Assembly: GCA_947643415.1 (NCBI GenBank)
Contig: CANRWA010000036.1
Location: forward strand, 1 to 38,821
DNA length: 38,821 bases
Origin: an uncultured Clostridia bacterium
GTDB taxonomy: Bacteria; Bacillota; Clostridia; Lachnospirales; Lachnospiraceae
Direction: 5' to 3'
Both the position numbers and the translations under genes were made by a program. The notes under the pieces were generated by a model. It saw nothing but the letters and a program-made list of their open reading frames with translations, was not told where the DNA came from and ran no database searches. Shown here one piece after another: positions 15,425-24,698 of this stretch; positions within the stretch are counted from its first letter, which is position 1; every line of letters starts with the position of its first letter.

Positions 15425-16843
15425 ATGCAAAAATCAGAATTTTCAAAGGATTTTGATAAAAATAAACAGAGGATCGATACTCTTCTGAATATTGAGAAGA
15501 GTTTTGACCTGATGTACCGGGTGGTGACGATAGGTGGTAAGAAGGCTTGTTTTTACATTATTGATGGTTTCTGTAAAGACGAAGTTATGGAGAAGATATT
15601 AGAATTTCTCTATAAGATTACACCAGAAGAGATGCCTGGGACGGCACATGATTTTCTGAAAGAGAAACTCCCTTACGGGGAGATTGATCTGGTCAGGACA
15701 GAAAATAACCTGATCCAGAGGCTTTTATCCGGAGTGCCTATTCTTTTGGTGGAAGGATATACGGAGCTTTTGGCGATGGATTTCCGTACTTATCCGGCGA
15801 GAAGTGTGGATCAGCCGGAGAAGGATAAAGTGATGCGGGGGTCCAGGGATGGTTTTGTGGAGACAATCGTATACAATACAGCGCTGATCCGGCGCCGTAT
15901 CCGTTCTACGGATCTTGTGATGGAGATGCACACGGTGGGAAAGAGTTCCCGGACTGATGTGGTGATGGCCTATATGGGGAACCGGGCAGAGCCGGAGATG
16001 CTGGAAAATATCCGGCAGCGCATCGATGCCATCGATATTGATGCCCTGACCATGAACCAGCAGAGTCTTGCAGAGTGCCTTTATCAGCACAAGTGGTATA
16101 ATCCCTTTCCGAAATTTAAGTTTTCTGAGCGGCCAGATACGACAGCGGCAAGTATCCTGGAGGGAAGCATTGCCATATTGGTAGATAATTCCCCTTCGGC
16201 AATGATCCTGCCAACTTCTGTGTTTGACATTGTGGAAGATGCAGATGATTATTATTTTCCTCCGGTGACAGGAACTTATCTGCGTCTGTCCCGCATGATT
16301 ATCAATTTCGCCGCTGTGGTGCTGACTCCATTTTTCCTGCTTCTCCTTATGCATCCGGAATGGATACCAGAGTGGCTGGAATTTATCAAGATCAATGATC
16401 CCATCAATGTACCAATCTTCCTGCAGATGCTGATTCTGGAATTTGCCATTGATGGCCTGAAGCTTGCCTCCCTGAATACACCAAATATGCTCAGTACCCC
16501 ATTGAGTGTGGTGGCCGGTATCGTTCTGGGAGATTATACGGTAAGTTCCGGGTGGTTCAATGCGGAGATCATGCTGTACATGGCATTTGTCGCTGTGGCA
16601 AATTATACACAGGTTAGTTTCGAACTGGGATACGCGCTGAAGTTTATGCGGCTGATCCTAATCTGTGCCACGGCGGCATTCGGTCTGTGGGGATTTGTGG
16701 GTGGACTGCTCTTTGTGGTGATCTGTGTTGTGTCAAATAAGACCATCAGCGGAAAAAGTTATATCTATCCCATTCTGCCATTTAACAGGAAGCAATTTCT
16801 TCGGAGATTCTGCCGGGTCAGCCTGCCACGCAGTGAGGAATAA
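15425..16843 (+). CDS. GerA/SpoVAF-family spore germination protein
   Basis: The 472-residue protein has a large N-terminal cytosolic domain (to about residue 285) with the family landmarks LVEGYTELLAMDFRTYPARSVDQPE, RGSRDGFVETIVYNTALIRRRIR and ILEGSIAILVDNSPSAMILP. A C-terminal membrane domain follows with FPPVTGTYLRLSRMIINFAAVVLTPF and several more helices. GerA-type A subunits and SpoVAF act in the inner spore membrane during germination. It stands alone, without GerB or GerC partners, which fits SpoVAF better than a nutrient receptor. The ATG at 15425 follows GAGGGG by seven bases and is preferred over the ATG at 15410. Its end is six bases from the converging nfo gene. Confidence 0.9.
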   Translation: MQKSEFSKDFDKNKQRIDTLLNIEKSFDLMYRVVTIGGKKACFYIIDGFCKDEVMEKILEFLYKITPEEMPGTAHDFLKEKLPYGEIDLVRTENNLIQRLLSGVPILLVEGYTELLAMDFRTYPARSVDQPEKDKVMRGSRDGFVETIVYNTALIRRRIRSTDLVMEMHTVGKSSRTDVVMAYMGNRAEPEMLENIRQRIDAIDIDALTMNQQSLAECLYQHKWYNPFPKFKFSERPDTTAASILEGSIAILVDNSPSAMILPTSVFDIVEDADDYYFPPVTGTYLRLSRMIINFAAVVLTPFFLLLLMHPEWIPEWLEFIKINDPINVPIFLQMLILEFAIDGLKLASLNTPNMLSTPLSVVAGIVLGDYTVSSGWFNAEIMLYMAFVAVANYTQVSFELGYALKFMRLILICATAAFGLWGFVGGLLFVVICVVSNKTISGKSYIYPILPFNRKQFLRRFCRVSLPRSEE

Positions 16844-16861
16844 GGCACTTACAAAAGTGCC
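16844..16861. terminator. Small hairpin between convergent genes
   Basis: GGCACTT / AAGTGCC with a four-base loop begins right after the germination gene's stop and includes the last codons of nfo. No T-run follows on either strand, so its use as a bidirectional terminator is uncertain. Confidence 0.35.
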
Positions 16862-17712
16862 CGTATCTCTTCGATCTCTTCTTTGTACGGAGGGTAAGAT
16901 TTCTTCTTATCCTCCGGATCTTTATAGTAAGGTGTCTCAAGGATCTTTGGAATATTTTCAAAACGTGGGTCGCGGATCACCTGCATCAGGGCATCGGCGC
17001 CGATAAAGCCTTTGCCGAAATTCTCATGGCGATCCTTGTGGGCGCCTTTTTCATTTTTGCTGTCATTGATGTGGAAGGCAGCGATCTGATCCAGGCCAAG
17101 GATCTTGTCAAATTGTTCCATAACTCCATTATAATCTCCAATGATATCATACCCTGCATCACTGACATGGCAGGTGTCAAAGCATACCCGGAGCTTATCG
17201 GGATAGAGGCAGCCATTATAGATCGCTTTCAATTCCTCAAAGGTACGACCGATTTCACTGCCTTTTCCTGCCATAGTTTCCAGCGCCACATAGACAGGGG
17301 TTTCTGCGGTCAGTACTTCATTCAGGCCTTTGACGATCTGGGCAGTACCTGCTTCTGCCCCGGCACCTACATGGGCGCCTGGATGAAGGACAAGGACCTC
17401 TGCTCCCATGGCAGCAGTGCGCTGGATCTCTTTTTCCAGGAATTCTACTGCCAGGGTAAATGTCTCTGGCTTGACAGTATTGGCAAGGTTAATGATATAA
17501 GGGGCATGGACAATGAAATTATGCATGCCGTTTTCTTCCATCAGTGCCCTGGCGGCTGGGATATTCAGTTCTTCAATATCTTTGCGGCGGGTATTCTGGG
17601 GCGCTCCTGTGTAGACCATAAAGGTGTTTGCGCCATAGGAAAGTGCCTCTTTTACGGAATTCAGCAACATATCTTTTCCATTCATGCCAACATGTGACCC
17701 AATTAATAACAT
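16849..17712 (-). CDS. nfo: Endonuclease IV (AP endonuclease)
   Basis: The 287-residue TIM-barrel nuclease cleaves DNA 5' to abasic sites in base-excision repair, using three metal ions. The family landmarks are present in order: [86 protein letters not shown] and ILETPY. These carry the metal-binding His, Glu and Asp residues. Length is normal and nothing is missing. The ATG at 17712 has AGAGGT at seven bases. The gene is divergent from the beta-galactosidase gene. Confidence 0.96.
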   Translation of the reverse strand: MLLIGSHVGMNGKDMLLNSVKEALSYGANTFMVYTGAPQNTRRKDIEELNIPAARALMEENGMHNFIVHAPYIINLANTVKPETFTLAVEFLEKEIQRTAAMGAEVLVLHPGAHVGAGAEAGTAQIVKGLNEVLTAETPVYVALETMAGKGSEIGRTFEELKAIYNGCLYPDKLRVCFDTCHVSDAGYDIIGDYNGVMEQFDKILGLDQIAAFHINDSKNEKGAHKDRHENFGKGFIGADALMQVIRDPRFENIPKILETPYYKDPEDKKKSYPPYKEEIEEIRALL

Positions 17713-17801
17713 AATGATACCTCTTTCTATTTTCTATTGCTTTTCGATTTGAAATGCAATAAAATTATAACATAAATCTGGATATGGAGGTACAGAAAAT
17801 T

Positions 17802-19853
17802 ATGAATTTGATCAGTAAAGACAAAGTTTCTCTTGGCGTGTGCTACTATCCGGAACACTGGCAGGAGACAGAATGGGAAAATGATCTGCAGCGTATGCTG
17901 GCAAATGGGATCAAGACAGTCCGTATTGCGGAGTTTGCCTGGAATCTGATTGAGCCGAAAGAGGGGGTATTTGATTATTCCTTCTTCGACCGGTTTCTTG
18001 ATGTGGCAGAGAAGACAGGAATGCAGGTGATCTTCTGTACACCGACAGCGACACCGCCGGCATGGCTTACGAAAAAATATCCTGAGGTATTGAATGCAAC
18101 GATGGAAGGTGTCGTATATCAGCATGGATTCCGCCGTCATTATAATTATAATTCACCTAAATACCAGGAATTGTCACGGCGCATCGTGGGAAGGACTGCG
18201 GCACATTATGCCAGCCGCTCCTGTATCGTGGGCTGGCAGATTGATAATGAGTTCAACTGTGAGGTGGCAGAATTTTATTCAGAGAGTGATGCTGCTGCCT
18301 TCCGGGAATTTTTAAAGAAGAGATATGGAACATTGGATGCCCTGAATGAAGCATGGGGAACTGTGTTCTGGAACCAGACCTATACAGCATGGGACGAGGT
18401 GGATGTGCCCCGGGCTACCCCGACAAACCGTATAAATCCACACAGAAAGCTGGATTTTTATCGGTTTATCTCAGACAGTGCGTGCCGGTTTGCAAAGATG
18501 CAGAGTGATATCCTGCGCAGATATGTGAAAAAGGAAGACTTCATTACAACAAACGGCATCTTTGGCAATCTGGATTCTCATCGTATGACAGAGGAAAGCC
18601 TGGATCTTATGATGTATGATTCCTATCCGAATTTCTCTTATTGTCTTGGGCTGTATCAGGAAGAGGATCCTACGAAAGACAGGAACTGGAGTAAACATCT
18701 GTCGGAGGTGCGTTCCATCTCTCCGCATTTTGGCGTTATGGAACAGCAGTCCGGTGCCAATGGCAGCATGGAGATGATGGCGCCCGTGCCAAAGCCAGGG
18801 CAGATGACTCTCTGGACGATGCAGAGTATCGCCCATGGAGCCGATTTTGTCAGCTATTTCCGCTGGCGTACAGCCACCATGGGAACAGAAATGTACTGGC
18901 ATGGCATTCTGGATTATTCCGGGAGGGACAACCGCAGGCTCGCAGAAGTAAAGGATATCTCGGGGAAGCTGGAACAGATGGATGGGATCGCAGGCAGCAG
19001 TTATGATGCTTCTGTAGCTGTTCTGCGGGATTATGATAATATATGGAATGGGCAGGCAGATGTGTGGCAGAGAAATTTGGACGAGACAAGCATATGGGGA
19101 CTATACCAGGCATGCCAGCATACCCATACGCCATATGATTATGTGTACATAGATCATTGTAAGAAAGATGGGCTGGATAAATATAAGGTAGTTTTCTATC
19201 CACACGGTGCGATCTTTACAGAAGAAAGGGCTGAGATCCTGCGCCACTATGTAGAGCAGGGCGGTACACTTGTATTTGGCTGCCGTACTGCATATAAAGA
19301 TATCCATGGCATCTGTGTGACGGATACGCTGCCGGGACTGGTCAGTGAGCTTGCGGGTGTAGATATCCCGGAATATACTGCAGTGGCACCAGATATCAGA
19401 TCCGTCACGGCGATGTGGGGAGATACTGCTCTCAGGACAACCCTTTTTAATGACCAGCTTGTGGCCATTGGTGAAGCGAAAACCGTGGCAGAGTATAGTG
19501 AGGGATATTATCAGGGTGCAGGGGCATTGGTCCACAATCATGTAGGCAGGGGTGAGACGTATTATTATGGATCTGTCTTTACGGCTGATGCAGCCCAGGT
19601 ATTTTTGGAAAAACTGGAAGTGGCAGAGCCTTATAATGGAATCATAACAGCGCCAGAAGATATTGAGGTTGCCATGAGAAAGAGTGAAATGGATGGATTG
19701 GATCAGAAATTTATGTTTGTACTGAATTATTCTGCGGAAGAGCAGATGATCATGCTGCATAAGAAACTCCGGAATGTGTATACGGGAGAAATGGAAACAG
19801 GGGAGCAGACGCTTTCTGGATATGGTACAATAGTGTATGAGGTTGTGGGGTAA
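17802..19853 (+). CDS. GH42 beta-galactosidase
   Basis: From ATG 17802 the protein has 683 residues; the upstream ATG at 17784 precedes the GGAGG site and is rejected. It is a cytosolic glycoside hydrolase of family 42, which releases terminal beta-galactose. The acid/base catalyst is E150 in GWQIDNEF and the nucleophile is E314 in FGVMEQQSG. The N-terminal LGVCYYPEHWQETEWENDL and VRIAEFAWNLIEP are typical, as are the trimerisation domain (about 395-600) and the small C-terminal beta domain. No signal peptide is seen. It stands alone with its own terminator and no transporter beside it, so the sugar source (lactose, galacto-oligosaccharide or plant galactan) is open. Confidence 0.95.
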   Translation: MNLISKDKVSLGVCYYPEHWQETEWENDLQRMLANGIKTVRIAEFAWNLIEPKEGVFDYSFFDRFLDVAEKTGMQVIFCTPTATPPAWLTKKYPEVLNATMEGVVYQHGFRRHYNYNSPKYQELSRRIVGRTAAHYASRSCIVGWQIDNEFNCEVAEFYSESDAAAFREFLKKRYGTLDALNEAWGTVFWNQTYTAWDEVDVPRATPTNRINPHRKLDFYRFISDSACRFAKMQSDILRRYVKKEDFITTNGIFGNLDSHRMTEESLDLMMYDSYPNFSYCLGLYQEEDPTKDRNWSKHLSEVRSISPHFGVMEQQSGANGSMEMMAPVPKPGQMTLWTMQSIAHGADFVSYFRWRTATMGTEMYWHGILDYSGRDNRRLAEVKDISGKLEQMDGIAGSSYDASVAVLRDYDNIWNGQADVWQRNLDETSIWGLYQACQHTHTPYDYVYIDHCKKDGLDKYKVVFYPHGAIFTEERAEILRHYVEQGGTLVFGCRTAYKDIHGICVTDTLPGLVSELAGVDIPEYTAVAPDIRSVTAMWGDTALRTTLFNDQLVAIGEAKTVAEYSEGYYQGAGALVHNHVGRGETYYYGSVFTADAAQVFLEKLEVAEPYNGIITAPEDIEVAMRKSEMDGLDQKFMFVLNYSAEEQMIMLHKKLRNVYTGEMETGEQTLSGYGTIVYEVVG

Positions 19854-19880
19854 TTAGAATCTATTCGGTTTTAGGTAGTG

Positions 19881-19920
19881 CCCGTCGGAATTTTTGGTAA
19901 TTCTGACGGGTGTTTTTTGT
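19881..19920 (+). terminator. Intrinsic terminator after beta-galactosidase
   Basis: CCCGTCGGAATT (19881-19892) pairs with AATTCTGACGGG (19899-19910), one mismatch aside, and is followed by TGTTTTTTG. It is a strong rho-independent terminator and marks the end of the backbone block. A weaker inverted repeat (AAAGTCG/CGACTTT, 19944-19975) follows. Confidence 0.9.
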
Positions 19921-20000
19921 TGTATTTATGGTAATTTAGTGTGAAAGTCGCCCGATTATGTCATGAGTCGACTTTATATGCAATATCTATTGAAAAGTAA

Positions 20001-21418
20001 ATGAGATTGCGGTATTTTATATTAAACTATAATGGCAGAAAAAATTTGAAAGTCAGTTTGAAAGATAAAGCTACAGGAATCTACACTTTGCATCTGAAAA
20101 AACTGTTTGCCATCCCAGAACCAGTGGGAATTAGTGGACAGGATAAATATACTCTGACCTGGGACTCAGTGAGAAATGCAGAGGAGTATCCTGTCTATGA
20201 GGATGGAAAGAAGATCCAGGAGATCATTGTGAGGGGAACATCTTGCGAATATATATACCAATGAGACCAGAGGGAAGATCCTTGGTTTCACTGTGACAGC
20301 GAGAGAGAATACTGTCCTCACAGGAGAACCTTCCCGAATGATCTATAATACAGACAATCAGTCAGAGTGGGTGTACACCACACCAATGAAAGCAAAGAGA
20401 AAAAACAGTTCCGTGATCACATGGGATAAAAAGATCAATGTGCTGGGTGGGGAAAATGCCACAGGGACATTAAAAAGCTTTGCTGTGTATGATACCGAGA
20501 AGAAGACATGGGAGCCATTGCCAGATTATCCTGGTACTGATACAGGAATCTGCAAGGCAGCTATGACATCTTTTAATAATGAGATCCTGGTGATCGGAGG
20601 CCAGACGGGCACAAATGCAGGAGCCTGGACAAAGGCTGGGGAAACGAACAGATTAGAGAGCTATTAGTTTAAAACAGATACATGGGAGAGCACCATATTG
20701 CCAGGTACCAGCACCATTATTGATGCAGCCAGCATGGATAACCGGGTATTTGTGCTGAAAGAGGATGGGAGGAAGATGTACTGGCAGGAATATCTCCCAG
20801 AAGAAAGACGCAGGCACCCCATGTCCTTCAGCGGCATCTGACAAATATCAGGCGTCTGCCATTATCAGCGGTAAGATCTACATGGTAAAAGAGGAAGGGA
20901 TAAAAGAAATCCTTGTCTATGACGCATATACGGATGAGTGGAGCCGGATCTCTGATATGAATCTGGTCAAACAAGGATCAGCGCTTGCGGCCTGTGGCAA
21001 TGACTTGTACAGTATTGGTGGAGAGATGGCAGGTTTTGGGGTGCTGGATGTGGTAAAGAAGTATACTGTGAAAGAGCAGACTACAACAAAGGATATGCTG
21101 ATAAAGAAAGGTGAAGCCTATGAATTGCAGATCATAGTAGGAAACTTGAAAAAAGGTCAGGCAAAGACCGTTACAATGAGTGTCGACCCAGAAGAACTGC
21201 AGATCCAGAATGTATCCTCCTTTGAAGCGGACCAGATGCTAAGGGAAGGAGTGGATGGTGTCACTCTCTTAAAATACCAGCCAGACAAAGGTGTGGTGGT
21301 GATGAAGCTGGAGGGGAGTCTGGAAAGGGGGCAGTCCTATGAGACATATCAGTCCATCCCTGTGGAGGTCAAAGCGGATGGGAAGACAAAGGTAGAGATC
21401 ACGTTGATGGAGAAATAG
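20001..21418 (+). pseudogene. Kelch-repeat / FN3 protein, degenerate
   Basis: Three frames together read as one eroded extracellular protein. It begins with a fibronectin-III-like stretch (GISGQDKYTLTWDSVRNAEEYPVYEDGKKI). Kelch motifs follow (INVLGGENATGTLKSFAVYDTEKKTWEPL, ILVIGGQT, IYMVKEEGIKEILVYDAYTDEWSRI, LYSIGGEM), and last a C-terminal beta domain (TKDMLIKKGEAYELQIIVG). Disruptions are a frameshift near 20255, a TAG at 20665-20667 (LESY-stop-FKTDTW) and another frameshift near 20803. The N-terminal signal region is missing, so the 5' end is also lost. Such propeller proteins bind ligands or partners at the cell surface. It precedes the patatin operon and, further on, the RHS gene, and may once have been part of the RHS locus. 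Confidence 0.7.
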
Positions 21419-21450
21419 GGAAAATACATATTTTAGGAGGTTATGATATA

Positions 21451-22335
21451 GTGATGAAAAATGCGGCTTTGGTTTTGGAGGGAGGATCGTTAAGATGCTT
21501 ATATACTGCAGGCGTGCTTGATCTTTTTATTGAGAAAGAAATCGATTTTTCGTGTATTATTGGAGTTTCAGCAGGAGCACTAACTGCAGCAAATTACATA
21601 ACAGGGCAAAAAAGAAGAACTGCCCAAATAAATATTTTGAAATCTAATGATTCTAATTATTATGGAGTCAAGCAACTTATTTTAAAAAGAAGTGCATTTA
21701 ATTTTGATTATTTATTTAATGACCCAATAAATAAATTGTATCCGTATGATATAAAAAAATTCATGAAACTAAAACAAAAATTTTATATTGCTGCAACCGA
21801 TTGCATTACTGGCAAGGTTAAGTATTTTAATGCAAAAAACAATTATACAGAAATGACAGAATTTCTAAAAGCCTCTAGTAGTTTGCCTTTAATTTCACCA
21901 ACAGTAAACATAAAGGGTAAGGAATATTTGGATGGAGGAATTGTAGCACCTATAGGAATAGAAAAAGCATTACAGGAACAATATGATAAAGTTGTAGTTG
22001 TTTTAACCAGAAGTTGTGGATTTATTAAGAAACCAACATCTTTATTAATTAAAATACTTTTTAGAATATTTTATAATAAATATCCGGCCTTACTTCGTTC
22101 ATTAGATGAGATGCCAAAGATATATAATGATATTGTAAAAAAGGTAGATGAGATGGAGAAAATGGGAAAAATTTTTGTGATCCGGCCTAAAATCATGCCT
22201 AAAATAAGGAGTGTTGAAAAAGATGCAAGAAAATTATCCCAATTATATTTCCAGGGCCTGAATGATGCCGAACAAAGTTTAAACAGTATGATAGAATATT
22301 TGAAAGTTAATGAAAATACAAAAAATAATCATTGA
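21451..22335 (+). CDS. Patatin-like phospholipase
   Basis: This 294-residue protein has the patatin fold: oxyanion segment LEGGSLRCLYTAGVLD (E10-D24), nucleophile elbow GVSAGAL with S40, and the dyad aspartate D161 in LDGGI. The oxyanion loop is GGSLR instead of the usual GGGxRG, a variation common in YchK/RssA-like members. Patatins hydrolyse acyl esters of lipids, and several anti-phage systems (for example CapV in CBASS) use one to destroy membranes. No signal peptide is present, so it acts inside the cell. Start is GTG 21451 or ATG 21454 after AGGAGG. The next gene starts nine bases after its stop, so the two form an operon. The block is far more AT-rich than the flanking genes, suggesting transfer. 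Confidence 0.88.
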   Translation: MMKNAALVLEGGSLRCLYTAGVLDLFIEKEIDFSCIIGVSAGALTAANYITGQKRRTAQINILKSNDSNYYGVKQLILKRSAFNFDYLFNDPINKLYPYDIKKFMKLKQKFYIAATDCITGKVKYFNAKNNYTEMTEFLKASSSLPLISPTVNIKGKEYLDGGIVAPIGIEKALQEQYDKVVVVLTRSCGFIKKPTSLLIKILFRIFYNKYPALLRSLDEMPKIYNDIVKKVDEMEKMGKIFVIRPKIMPKIRSVEKDARKLSQLYFQGLNDAEQSLNSMIEYLKVNENTKNNH

Positions 22336-22344
22336 GGGTATAGT

Positions 22345-24555
22345 ATGAAAAAAATAAAACAAGTTATTCGATCACGTTTTTTGGATCAACCAATGAATAT
22401 AGCATTATTATTTACATGTGTAATAATAGTTTTCATACAATTATATTTTATTTTAGATACATGGGTAGAGAACTGTATAGAAAAAATGTATATAATCATT
22501 AATAATAACCAATTATTATTGGCAGTTATTGCAGGGATTATTCCTTTATTGCCTAATATTTGGCTTTTAATAGTAAAAAAAATAGAGGAAAAGAAAGAAC
22601 CGGAAAAGGATGACCAGAATATTTATGTGCCTGATAAAACAGAGGTTTTTCCGGGAGCAATAACGCATGATATGATCAAGAATGAAGAAGTCATTCTTAT
22701 TTCTGACCGAACATTTGAAAATATTAATAAAAAAGTACCTATGATATTAGACCGCCAAAAACAATGTGATGACATAATTAAATATATAGAAAAGCTTAAG
22801 GAAGACGGCAAGAAAAAAAACTTAAATTGTTTGTTTTTGACAGGAACAAGTGGTGCGGGTAAGTCTATTTTATTAAAAGAATTTTTAATGCATAAACTAA
22901 ATGGACCAAACGATGATACGTTAAGTGAAAAAAAAGTAGATAAGGAGTGCCTGTATTTTAATAATTACGATGTAGCCTGTGACTTAATTTATAATGAAAT
23001 TATTTCACAAAAAGCTAATATTATAATTATGGATCAATTTGAGACAAGTATTGATTATATGGAAATTTATAGTTATATAAAAAAATTAGTAAATAATGTG
23101 GATCATACCCTAATTTTCATCTTTTCTTTCCCTCAAGATGTTTTTGATCAAATATCACTTAATATAATGAAATATGTCGTAAATACAGTTGATCCTGATC
23201 AAAGTCTGTTAAGCTTTGACGCAACAACATACACACATTTTCTTGGATATGATGAACATGATATTGCACAATTAAAAATATTAATAAATACATTTTTGAA
23301 GGTTGGCATGGAGTTAGTTGACGAATGCCTAGAGTATTCTCTTGATACATTTTTAAATAATGGAAGCTTTATTCCAGTTTTAAATTTAGGGAGATACCCA
23401 TCGTCATTGGTATTTTTGTGTTCTATTTTAACGAGAATTAAAGCTGGAAAGTCTCCTCTTGTTGAGTTTTCTATTGTTTCATATATTTATGAACTATATA
23501 AAGAGGAAATTGATTATAATATTGATAAATACATAGATGATCTTAATAAAATTTTTGAATTATATCTTGAGCATTGGACAAAAAAATTTCCCAATTCTGA
23601 GACAGGGAAAATTATTTTACAATTGATTTCTGATGGTCGGAAATATACCGAAGATGACTTGAAGTGTGTTACCTTTGAACCTAGTGAATGTTTCATGTTA
23701 CCTCAAAAGGATGATAAAAGTAAACATTCGTCGTTATTTAGCATCCTTGCAGTTTTAAAACAAAATAAGTTTATTCGGGTTAAAGAAAATTATTTTGGGT
23801 TCAAATTTGGTGTTTTTGCCGTTCATGATTTTGTTGCTTTAAAGATGAGTGAATATTGCTTTGAAACGCTAGACAATACATTACGACAAAATGTCGATTA
23901 TTATAAAAGAAAAATGGTGCAGACAAACCATGGATATTCTGTACAGGCAGAAAGTAAAACAAAATCTATTATATTAAGAAGATATGAAAGTTTTTATACA
24001 AAGCAAAATCAGTTGTTTATTAATATACTTGTATATATTTTGATGGTGAGCAGTATCTTAGTTAGTTGCGTTAAAGGAAACCAATATAATGATTATACGG
24101 ATAATATATTTTACATTTTTATAGGAACGGGCTGCTTTTTTTCAACATACTATTTGTATAACGTAGTTATGCAGTTTTTCAGAATGTTAAAAAAACGATA
24201 CTATTATCCTCTAATTATATGTGGAACAATACTTATTATTCTTTGTTATGTGCTGCCCGATTATTGGGGGGTGTTCTCGGGCATTGAAATTGTAATATTA
24301 GGAATGTCTTTGTACAGTGCAAGAAAGGGGACAGTGGGTCTGGCAGTAGATTTCTTTCGTGATAAAGGAATATTTTATGTTGTTTTGGGATTGGTTGTAA
24401 TTGGATTTGGTATAGAGTATGCTTATATTAGTGATTCTTTGATGTTAAAATATACACTTGATATATTCTTTATTATATATGTAGCAGCGAGTAATTTTAC
24501 ACATATTAAATACAGTTACATTATGAATAAAATAGGAATGGGTAATACGGTTTAG
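22345..24555 (+). CDS. Membrane-embedded P-loop (STAND-like) NTPase
   Basis: The 736-residue protein begins with a transmembrane hairpin (about 18-40 and 56-77). A cytosolic NTPase domain has Walker A GTSGAGKS (167-174) and a Walker-B-like NIIIMDQFET (D230, with glutamine following). Then comes a helical winged region (about 330-540, including SIVSYIYELYKEEID and GVFAVHDFVALKMSEYC), and about six further transmembrane helices (560-720). The 'RQKQCDDIIKYIEKL' lead-in before the P-loop recalls STAND NTPases such as NACHT and AVAST proteins, but I cannot match it to a named family. It is tightly coupled to the patatin gene upstream. Inference: a membrane sensor that oligomerises on a trigger and activates the lipase. 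KAP-type NTPases, which carry membrane helices inside the NTPase, are an alternative relative. Confidence 0.75.
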   Translation: MKKIKQVIRSRFLDQPMNIALLFTCVIIVFIQLYFILDTWVENCIEKMYIIINNNQLLLAVIAGIIPLLPNIWLLIVKKIEEKKEPEKDDQNIYVPDKTEVFPGAITHDMIKNEEVILISDRTFENINKKVPMILDRQKQCDDIIKYIEKLKEDGKKKNLNCLFLTGTSGAGKSILLKEFLMHKLNGPNDDTLSEKKVDKECLYFNNYDVACDLIYNEIISQKANIIIMDQFETSIDYMEIYSYIKKLVNNVDHTLIFIFSFPQDVFDQISLNIMKYVVNTVDPDQSLLSFDATTYTHFLGYDEHDIAQLKILINTFLKVGMELVDECLEYSLDTFLNNGSFIPVLNLGRYPSSLVFLCSILTRIKAGKSPLVEFSIVSYIYELYKEEIDYNIDKYIDDLNKIFELYLEHWTKKFPNSETGKIILQLISDGRKYTEDDLKCVTFEPSECFMLPQKDDKSKHSSLFSILAVLKQNKFIRVKENYFGFKFGVFAVHDFVALKMSEYCFETLDNTLRQNVDYYKRKMVQTNHGYSVQAESKTKSIILRRYESFYTKQNQLFINILVYILMVSSILVSCVKGNQYNDYTDNIFYIFIGTGCFFSTYYLYNVVMQFFRMLKKRYYYPLIICGTILIILCYVLPDYWGVFSGIEIVILGMSLYSARKGTVGLAVDFFRDKGIFYVVLGLVVIGFGIEYAYISDSLMLKYTLDIFFIIYVAASNFTHIKYSYIMNKIGMGNTV

Positions 24556-24584
24556 GAGATAATAACTGAGAATTTAATTGTGCA

Positions 24585-24615
24585 GTTTCTTGTTCAGTAA
24601 ATTATCACAAGAAAC
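24585..24615. promoter_or_regulatory. 9-bp inverted repeat upstream of RHS gene
   Basis: GTTTCTTGT (24585-24593) and ACAAGAAAC (24607-24615) form a perfect hairpin with a 13-base loop in the 143-base gap between the NTPase and the RHS gene. No T-run follows, so it could be an operator or a weak terminator of the patatin operon. Confidence 0.4.
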
Positions 24616-24698
24616 ATAAAAAGTTTACCAATATTCTGTCGATGTATCAGTAATACTATGCTGTATCACTGATTGCGAAGAAAAGGGGTTCAGAATCT

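Noticed and set aside
15725-16354. Long minus-strand frame antisense to the germination gene
   Set aside because: Cysteine- and histidine-rich composition without a ribosome site; it is the shadow of a well-supported GerA-family gene.
17026-17697. 223-codon plus-strand frame
   Set aside because: It lies wholly inside nfo on the opposite strand; nfo has all family motifs and this frame has none.
19101-19760. 219-codon minus-strand frame
   Set aside because: Antisense to the C-terminal half of the GH42 enzyme, with no domain or start signal.
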